A stretch of 64,000 bases of DNA, from the NCBI RefSeq assembly GCF_021390595.1, contig NZ_JAJEJR010000001.1:2604001-2668000 (forward strand). The letters are read 5' to 3'. Below are positions 62,860 through 64,000 of this stretch, one piece after another. Both the position numbers and the translations under genes were made by a program. Every line of letters begins with the position of its first letter. Within the stretch, counting starts at the first letter, position 1. Under the pieces are notes generated by a model that searched no databases, had not been told where the DNA came from, and was given only the letters and a program-made list of their open reading frames with translations. The DNA is from Paraburkholderia sp. HP33-1. Its GTDB lineage: Bacteria > Pseudomonadota > Gammaproteobacteria > Burkholderiales > Burkholderiaceae.

Positions 62860-64000
62860 ATGAATTTCAATGAGTATCCAATCGATTCGCTGATGTACAT
62901 CACGAACCGGCCCGAAATCGTTTTCACGCACGGCAAAGGCTCGTGGATTTACGATAACAACGGCAAGCGCTACCTGGATTTCATTCAGGGCTGGGCGGTC
63001 AACAGCCTCGGCCACTGCAATGACGGCATGATCGAAGCGCTGAACAGCCAGGCCAAGCTGCTGATCAACCCGTCGCCGGCGTTCTACAACGAACCGATGG
63101 CAAAGCTCGCGGGTCTGCTCACGCAGCACAGCTGCTTCGACAAGGTGTTCTTCGCCAATAGCGGCGCCGAGGCGAACGAAGGCGCGATCAAGCTCGCGCG
63201 CAAGTGGGGCAGAAAGTTCAAGGACGGCGCGTTCGAGATCATCACGTTCGATCACAGCTTCCACGGCCGCACGCTCGCGACGATGTCGGCCAGCGGCAAG
63301 CCTGGCTGGGACACGATCTACTCGCCGCAGGTGCCGGGCTTCCCGAAGGCCGACCTGAACGACATCGCATCGGTGGAAAGGCTGATCAATGCGAAGACCG
63401 TCGCGGTGATGCTCGAACCGATCCAGGGCGAAGGCGGCGTGATCCCCGCGACTCGCGAATTCATGCAGCAGCTGCGCGAGCTGACGAAAAAGCACAACCT
63501 GCTGCTGATCGTCGATGAAGTGCAAAGCGGCTGCGGTCGCGCCGGCACGCTGTTCGCGTATCAGTTGTCGGGCATCGAGCCGGACATCATGACGCTCGGC
63601 AAGGGCATCGGCGGCGGCGTGCCGCTCGCGGCGCTGCTGTCGAAGGCGGAAATCGCCGTGTTCGAAGCCGGCGACCAGGGCGGCACCTACAACGGCAATC
63701 CGCTGATGACCGCGGTCGGCTACTCGGTGATCTCGCAGCTGACGGCACCGGGCTTCCTCGAAGGCGTGCGCTCGCGCGGCGAATATCTGCGCACGAAGCT
63801 GCTCGAGCTGTCCGAAGAGCGCGGCTTCAAGGGCGAGCGCGGCGAGGGTCTGCTGCGCGCGCTGCTGCTCGGCAAGGACATCGGCAACCAGATCGTCGAG
63901 AAGGCGCGCGAGATGCAGCCCGACGGCGTGCTGCTGAACGCGGCCCGTCCAAACCTGCTGCGCTTCATGCCGGCGCTGAACGTGACGACCGAAGAGATCG
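62860..64000 (+). CDS. argD: Acetylornithine aminotransferase family protein (partial, runs off the window)
   Basis: The first 380 residues of a class III PLP aminotransferase. It starts [21 protein letters not shown] with TGGAG about 8-12 nt upstream. Characteristic sites: [53 protein letters not shown] and the PLP Lys in [13 protein letters not shown]. In Burkholderiaceae this gene commonly precedes argF, which would be beyond the window. The symbol is by family; ornithine aminotransferase activity cannot be excluded. An arginine-linked attenuator sits upstream. Confidence 0.85.
   Translation, partial: MNFNEYPIDSLMYITNRPEIVFTHGKGSWIYDNNGKRYLDFIQGWAVNSLGHCNDGMIEALNSQAKLLINPSPAFYNEPMAKLAGLLTQHSCFDKVFFANSGAEANEGAIKLARKWGRKFKDGAFEIITFDHSFHGRTLATMSASGKPGWDTIYSPQVPGFPKADLNDIASVERLINAKTVAVMLEPIQGEGGVIPATREFMQQLRELTKKHNLLLIVDEVQSGCGRAGTLFAYQLSGIEPDIMTLGKGIGGGVPLAALLSKAEIAVFEAGDQGGTYNGNPLMTAVGYSVISQLTAPGFLEGVRSRGEYLRTKLLELSEERGFKGERGEGLLRALLLGKDIGNQIVEKAREMQPDGVLLNAARPNLLRFMPALNVTTEEI

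Noticed and set aside
1..64000. CRISPR array
   Set aside because: No regularly spaced short repeats were seen anywhere in the window.

Overview
The window is a GC-rich (roughly 60-65 % by eye) segment of a Burkholderiaceae primary chromosome, most likely Paraburkholderia or Burkholderia. Pointers are the gene order yicC-gmk-rpoZ-spoT, rph-rdgB-hemW, ribBA-ribH-nusB, the Omp38-like porin, the catB-catC-catA catechol operon and several small proteins of Burkholderia type. Most of it is housekeeping DNA with five tRNA genes (two Arg-ACG, Ser-TGA, Gly-CCC, Leu-CAA), broken by a few accessory patches. No T6SS structural genes, integrase, transposase, CRISPR array or rRNA were seen.

Layout. 1-6,000: secreted chorismate mutase, an exonuclease/GIY-YIG protein, a cold-shock protein, a candidate minus-strand sRNA, a major porin and greB. 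6,000-11,300: two tandem tRNA-Arg genes, a NinX-like gene and the stringent-response run yicC-gmk-rpoZ-spoT. 11,600-16,700: rph-rdgB-hemW (coupled by GTGA overlaps), tRNA-Ser, a RidA protein and an MFS drug exporter. 16,800-20,700: EVE-like protein, hemL, ribD, ribE. 20,700-28,500: an insert-like block (TPR/SPINDLY glycosyltransferase, two overlapping dynamin-like GTPases, catB-C-A) that separates ribDE from ribBA-ribH-nusB. 31,100-47,600: aminotransferase, lytic transglycosylase with a long leader, ubiD, LysE exporter, threonine dehydratase, chemoreceptor, trmB, uppP, hemN and small genes.

47,700-52,700 is an accessory patch beside tRNA-Leu. It carries an 864-residue peptidoglycan hydrolase (M23-like, SH3b and GH19 regions) followed after 3 nt by a small secreted protein, which looks like a toxin-immunity pair with a swapped AT-rich 3' module. 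Two further unknown genes accompany it. 52,900-59,200 holds transport and peptide-catabolism genes with two deletion scars: the last codons of a GsiD-type permease between iaaA and a DmpA-type peptidase, and a truncated MFS start upstream of an RpiR regulator.

59,200-64,000 has rsuA, a membrane microprotein, an epimerase, a ferredoxin-reductase and the start of an argD-like gene. Upstream of argD lie a sigma70-like promoter, a 16-codon ORF with four consecutive Arg codons, a possible antiterminator arm just after its stop, and a strong terminator hairpin. This is a coherent candidate for arginine-responsive transcription attenuation and, with the toxin pair, the most interesting find here.
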